From Butyriboletus loyo (taxonomy: Eukaryota; Basidiomycota; Agaricomycetes; Boletales; Boletaceae): a stretch of DNA of 10,336 nucleotides. A program made the position numbers and the translations under genes. A model generated the notes under the pieces. That model searched no databases, was not told the DNA's origin, and worked only from the letters and a program-made list of their open reading frames with translations. The stretch lies in contig JBBPSI010000418.1 of NCBI GenBank assembly GCA_038093515.1, positions 1 to 10,336 of the forward strand, written 5' to 3'. Positions 6,943 to 10,336 of this stretch are shown here, piece by piece. The number at the start of each line of letters is the position of its first letter. Positions within the stretch are counted from its first letter, which is position 1.

Positions 6943-7837
6943 GGCAGATGTGTCTGGCTTGCCCACAGTTGAAACATGTTCTGGTCTCAGGGCCAGATTG
7001 CTGTGCAGATAAGTCCATTGGGGCTCCGCAGCCCGGTTGAGTTCTGACTGGTGTAAAGCTGGGAGGTGGTCCTTTTGGAGCAGGGTAGCCTCTTTGGGGC
7101 TGCTGTGTATACAGCCTCCATTGCCGTGCTTGTCCCGTACCCCTCTCTGCATACATTTGCTCAAAGGACCTTCCCGTCCTTCTGAATTCTTCGACTAAGA
7201 GGTTGAAGTCCTCTAGGACGTCTTCAGAGACCGAGAGAAATACTTGCTTGTAAATCTTGTATTTTACTGCCCACTTGAGGAGTTCTATGGTGTGCTTGGG
7301 CTTGCACTCCAACTATCAGTAAAGAACTTTAAATTGTTCCAGGAAGACATTGATTTGTTGTTGGCCTTGGGTAAGAGCAGCCAATTTTCGTAGTGCCTGA
7401 TGTGTCAGGATGTCGATCTTGAAGTGGCCCCTGATCATGGCCTGCAGGTAGTCCCATTTGGGCCATGCCTGATCTCCCATTTTTCCCTTGGACTTATTGA
7501 GCGGATCTATGTACCACTCCTCCAATGAGATGTAATCCTCCAAAACAATTTGAGAAAAGTCTTGGCCTTTTTCTTTAATGTGGCTAAGAACAGCCACCAT
7601 TCAGAGTTTGTTGGTCTTCCAGGTATTGACGGAGACCCAGACCTTGAGGGAGGTCCACCAGTGGTGGAACTTTTCTCTATTGCCATTCCATTCTCCTGGG
7701 TCAGCAACCTTCTTTGAAATTCCTCCTTGTTGATCTTTTTCCAGCCACTGTGCGAAGAGGGTGCACAGGGTCTGATCGTCGTAGGTGGGGGTTGGGACAT
7801 AATTGGCGGGGGAGTATGATGGACCAGGGTCTGACAT

Positions 7838-8046
7838 TCTTTTTTCCTCATCGATGGGGAAATTGTCTGATGTTTCAGAACCCAGTTTGGTAAGTGGAAG
7901 TTAAAAGAAGTTGGGGGCAGAGGAAAGGGGGTGATTGTTGAATCTTCTTTGGCAACCTTTTCTTCGGCTGAACTGGCTTCTTTGGCAAAGAAAATAAAAG
8001 AAAGCTACAAGATATAAAGACCCTTACTGTCTCCTATCTTCCAAGG
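7838..8046 (-). other. 5' leader of copy 2
   Basis: Homologous to the leader at 4222-4431. Of the three GCCGAAGAA repeats, the outer two have become GCCAAAGAA. The candidate primer site (8043-8026 on the minus strand) is unchanged. There is no gene. Confidence 0.5.
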
Positions 8047-9150
8047 TGACTCTGGGGGACTCTACAGCAAGTAGAACATAGGAAATATTTCTTCGAACGG
8101 AGGTAGTATCTCCAATGAAGCTTAGTCCGGTAATGGATGGTTACAGGTAAAAACTTTTTTACTACTAGTTAACAAATTTTGAAAAGATTTTTCTGGTTCT
8201 ACCTCCCATGTTTCCACAGGGACTATGATTGAGAATAGCTCAGCCAACAGGATTTGAAGGTCCCAAAGTTGCTCTTTGCAAACAAGGCACAACCCTTGCA
8301 CAGACTATCAACTCCAAAGGGAGCGACAGAGAATAAGGTTTTTACAGGTGCTACTTTGAGACAAAAACTACCCTTCCAAGGGGTTCCCCTAAAAGCGCAG
8401 GGGCAATCAGAAATGAAAACTGCAGAACGTGCAGTGGCGACTCTTAACCCTGAGTACCAGGTTTTCCCTTCAGCGGGATTTCTGCTCTGTCAAGTGGAGG
8501 CCTACTGGTATGTGCAGGGAAGCAAAAATGTAACCTGTGCCCAAATGACTCAGGAGTGCTACCCCTACCCTGGGGACTGGGTGTGTATCTGAAGTTTTAA
8601 CCAAGTGTTATGAGGCCAAGCAATGTGCAGTCGAATGCTAGCACAAATACCCATCCACATGAGGTCCCAACTACAGTTGCAGGTCTACACAAAGACCTGG
8701 CAAGAGTGATCAAGGAGTTCTAGCTTAGTCCTCAACTATTTCTAGCGAATAGACAAGTGGTTAAAACTAGGGAATCCTAGTCTAACCACAAGCCTTTATA
8801 TATTATACAGAGATGCGCACAGACCAAGCTGTGCATGGGATGAACTATTATACATGGCTAGACTACAGGTTTAACAGGGATCAGAAAGAAGAGAAGCGCA
8901 ATGGTGATTAACCACACGAGGTGCAGAGATCAAAAGGAAGAGAAGTAAACGGAGATTAAATACATGTGTCGTGACGTCATAGAGTCTAGGCTTGGTCTAG
9001 GCCATGACATCATATGCTTAGTTAGCAGGAGATCACATGTAAGTTCCCATGATCATGTGCGTTGAGTCATGTGACCTTTGAAAGTGAAAGTTGGTTTGAA
9101 ATGACTAAGTCCAAAGTTTGAATGTATGAATAAATGTTATGATTATAACA
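8047..9150 (-). repeat. 5' LTR of Gypsy copy 2
   Basis: The outer end at 9150 begins TGTTATAATCATAACA on the minus strand, followed on the right by non-repeat host sequence. The inner end is estimated as for copy 1. It aligns with 4432-5520 over the full length, with many transitions and a few small indels (for instance it lacks the GTGTACGAA tandem pair seen at 5483-5500). The 46-bp block 8744-8789 is identical in both. The plus-strand open frame at 8254-8592 is chance. Confidence 0.8.
8795..8828 (-). promoter_or_regulatory. LTR core promoter, copy 2
   Basis: The minus-strand upstream box at 8828-8814 differs from copy 1 at one base. After 13 nt comes TATAAA (8800-8795), in a TATATAAAGG context. 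Leftward transcription would start near 8770, within the conserved palindrome 8757-8789. Confidence 0.5.
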
Positions 9151-9960
9151 CTGCCCACATACAACCCATATCCTACATCACCCTACCCTGCAGGCTGACT
9201 TGTCAACACTGTCATTTTTGGCTCAGGCAGGCCCTGCCATCAAAGTATTCCTAATGCACTCACAGGCCCGCCACAGGGTGCCCATCTACCAAGTGATATT
9301 GTCAACCTGGGGTGGCCGTGTGCTACGTGACAATGTGGCTACATTATGTGGCAAGTCATTCATGCTGTGCACCTCATCCCTGCCTTTCGTTTCGGGCACA
9401 CTACTGCCTTATTACTGCCATCAATTGCATGCTGCAAGTCTGACAACAATGAAGACTGGGACTGGTATTATGTGAATATGTAAGTACTACAAGTTCTCTG
9501 ACATTTCTCTAACTAATGCTATCCTAGGTTTGTTGACCGTGATATGTTTATGAGATACCGGGGTGGAGGAGTCAGTCACAAATCAACGCACTCAGCAATG
9601 CACTGCCTTCTCAATGACCATGAGAACTTGGATAAGCAACCCTTCACATTCAAACACAATCACAACCTATCTGAAGAAGAGACTGAAGAGAGCAGTGAAG
9701 ATGATGTCCCCATGGAAGATTCCAGTAGTGCCGAGGAGGAGAGTGATGAAGAAGGGTCGGAAATTGAAGGCATCAGTGTTAGAGACAATGAACAACTGAT
9801 TTATGATGATCTCGGCAATGAAATGGAAGAGTATGGGTATAGCAGACTAGATCAAGTGCTGGATGATGAGGGAGATGCGGAAATATCTGGTGATGAAGAC
9901 ACACTGGGACCAGAGGATGGGGAAGCTCCTGATGATGAGGCCAAGGACACTACATTCTGA
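9151..9960 (+). pseudogene. 3' part of a broken basidiomycete transposon-associated hypothetical gene
   Basis: One plus-strand frame carries a coherent protein: a region with VHLIPAFRFGHTTALL, then EDWDWYYVNM, a 48-bp intron (9480-9527), FVDRDMFMRYRGGGVSHKST, and a long Asp/Glu/Ser-rich tail ending at TGA 9958-9960. From memory, VNMFVDRDMFMRYRGGG-type segments with acidic tails are frequent at the C-termini of large Agaricomycete proteins in KDZ- or Plavaka-like transposon loci; I could not search to confirm. In-frame stops at 9196-9198 and 9328-9330 and the abrupt start at copy 2's LTR mark it as a remnant. The tail after the intron is open for 144 codons. Function is not known; no catalytic motif is visible. 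Confidence 0.6.
9480..9527 (+). other. Spliceosomal intron, 48 bp
   Basis: GTAAGT donor at 9480, a CTAAC branch-point-like motif at about 9509-9513, and a CTAG acceptor ending at 9527. Splicing joins AT to G as a Met codon and keeps a single frame. Length and signals are typical of basidiomycetes. Confidence 0.75.
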
Positions 9961-10336
9961 GTCTCTTATTTTCTTGATACACACACTGTCACTCTACTAG
10001 TAGCCATCATTTTTGTTATGTGCAATCCAAGTTATGATTACTAGTATGCCAGTACTAGCAAATGGTCTTGCTTAGGTCTAGCACAGGGAACAAATGCAGT
10101 GCAGTATGGTACTGCTAGGTCTCACTAGGTCTTGCTAGACCTGGCATGGTTTGTTGCACTCTTGTTAGGGCTTGCAAGACCTAGTGGGTCATGTGTTCAA
10201 TTGTCATTCAATTCTACTAGGTCTAGTACGAGCTTGCAAGCACTAGCTAGAATCGCCGGGTTCCTCCGAGGTCAGCTAGGTCTAGCTAGCTTTTGCCTCT
10301 TTTGCTGATGTGTGAAGTGGTGCTATATTGATAAGG
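9961..10336. other. Non-coding flank with CTAGGTCTAG-like motifs
   Basis: No convincing gene on either strand. It contains repeated, partly palindromic variants of CTAGGTCTAG/CTAGGTCTTG at about 10064-10083, 10114-10141, 10174-10184, 10216-10228 and 10274-10290, in both orientations. Confidence 0.45.

Larger units (their letters stand above)
6207..7837 (-). pseudogene. Copy 2 gag, broken by stops and a solo LTR
   Basis: Starts MSDPGPSYSP at 7837 like copy 1 gag and ends SQSLK with TAA at 6207. In-frame stops lie at 7603-7601 (TGA), 7318-7316 (TGA) and 7315-7313 (TAG); the pair replaces Arg-Gln of copy 1. A 423-bp solo LTR plus a 5-bp duplication (6510-6937) splits the zinc knuckle before its last Cys. 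Removing 428 bp restores the reading frame, so there is no other frameshift. The capsid region and the C-terminal Pro-rich tail are otherwise recognisable. Non-functional. Confidence 0.9.
5521..9150 (-). mobile_element. Ty3/Gypsy retrotransposon, copy 2 (older, interrupted, right part only)
   Basis: Same family and orientation as copy 1: LTR from 9150, leader, gag remnant, then pol to just past the protease. It is broken by stop codons in gag, by a solo LTR in the zinc knuckle, and by copy 1, whose LTR terminus interrupts it at 5520/5521. Many differences from copy 1 are CpG-to-TpG or CpA, as in an old methylated copy. The rest of its pol would be expected to the left of copy 1, outside the window. 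It cannot make functional protein. Confidence 0.88.

Noticed and set aside
8254..8592. 112-codon plus-strand frame in the copy 2 LTR
   Set aside because: Partly parallel to the 4564-4800 frame but interrupted by indels between the LTRs; no coding features.
9200..9475. 91-codon plus-strand frame starting MSTLSFLAQ
   Set aside because: Wrong frame; the neighbouring frame carries the coherent VHLIPAF…EDWDWYYVNM sequence that splices into the downstream exon.

Overview
The window looks like fungal DNA, most likely from an Agaricomycete (mushroom-forming basidiomycete). The evidence is a 48-bp GT-AG intron, the type of Ty3/Gypsy element present, and a gene remnant resembling the transposon-associated hypothetical proteins common in these genomes. 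No bacterial-style gene, rRNA or tRNA was seen. Almost the whole window is a nest of LTR retrotransposons, all read on the minus strand.

Layout from right to left, the direction of retrotransposon transcription. (1) 9961-10336: non-coding flank with a cluster of CTAGGTCTAG-like motifs. (2) 9151-9960, plus strand: the 3' part of a broken host gene with one recognisable intron and an acidic C-terminal tail. (3) 5521-9150: an old Gypsy copy (copy 2), cut short on the left. It has an LTR, a leader, a gag with several stop codons, and the first part of pol up to the protease. (4) 6515-6937: a 423-bp solo LTR of another family inserted in copy 2's gag zinc knuckle, with 5-bp target duplications. 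(5) 1-5520: a younger, apparently intact Gypsy copy of the same family (copy 1). It has an LTR, a leader, a 401-codon gag, and a pol open for 1006 codons through protease, reverse transcriptase, RNase H and the integrase catalytic core, then runs off the left edge.

The order of events can be inferred. Copy 2 inserted in or beside the host gene. The solo LTR's parent then inserted into copy 2. Copy 1 also inserted into copy 2's pol; the junction falls exactly on copy 1's LTR terminus. Copy 2 differs from copy 1 largely by CpG-to-TpG/CpA changes, the pattern of an older methylated copy.

The most interesting signal is at the gag-pol junction. Both copies carry the slippery heptamer TTTAAAA directly before the gag stop, then an 8-nt spacer and a hairpin with a GGGG loop. 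Two stem base pairs have changed in a compensatory way between the copies although both changes alter the protein. This points to a structured -1 ribosomal frameshift signal. A second signal is a promoter box (CATGGTCTGTGCGCA, then TATAAA 11-13 nt on) shared by the Gypsy LTRs and the unrelated solo LTR.
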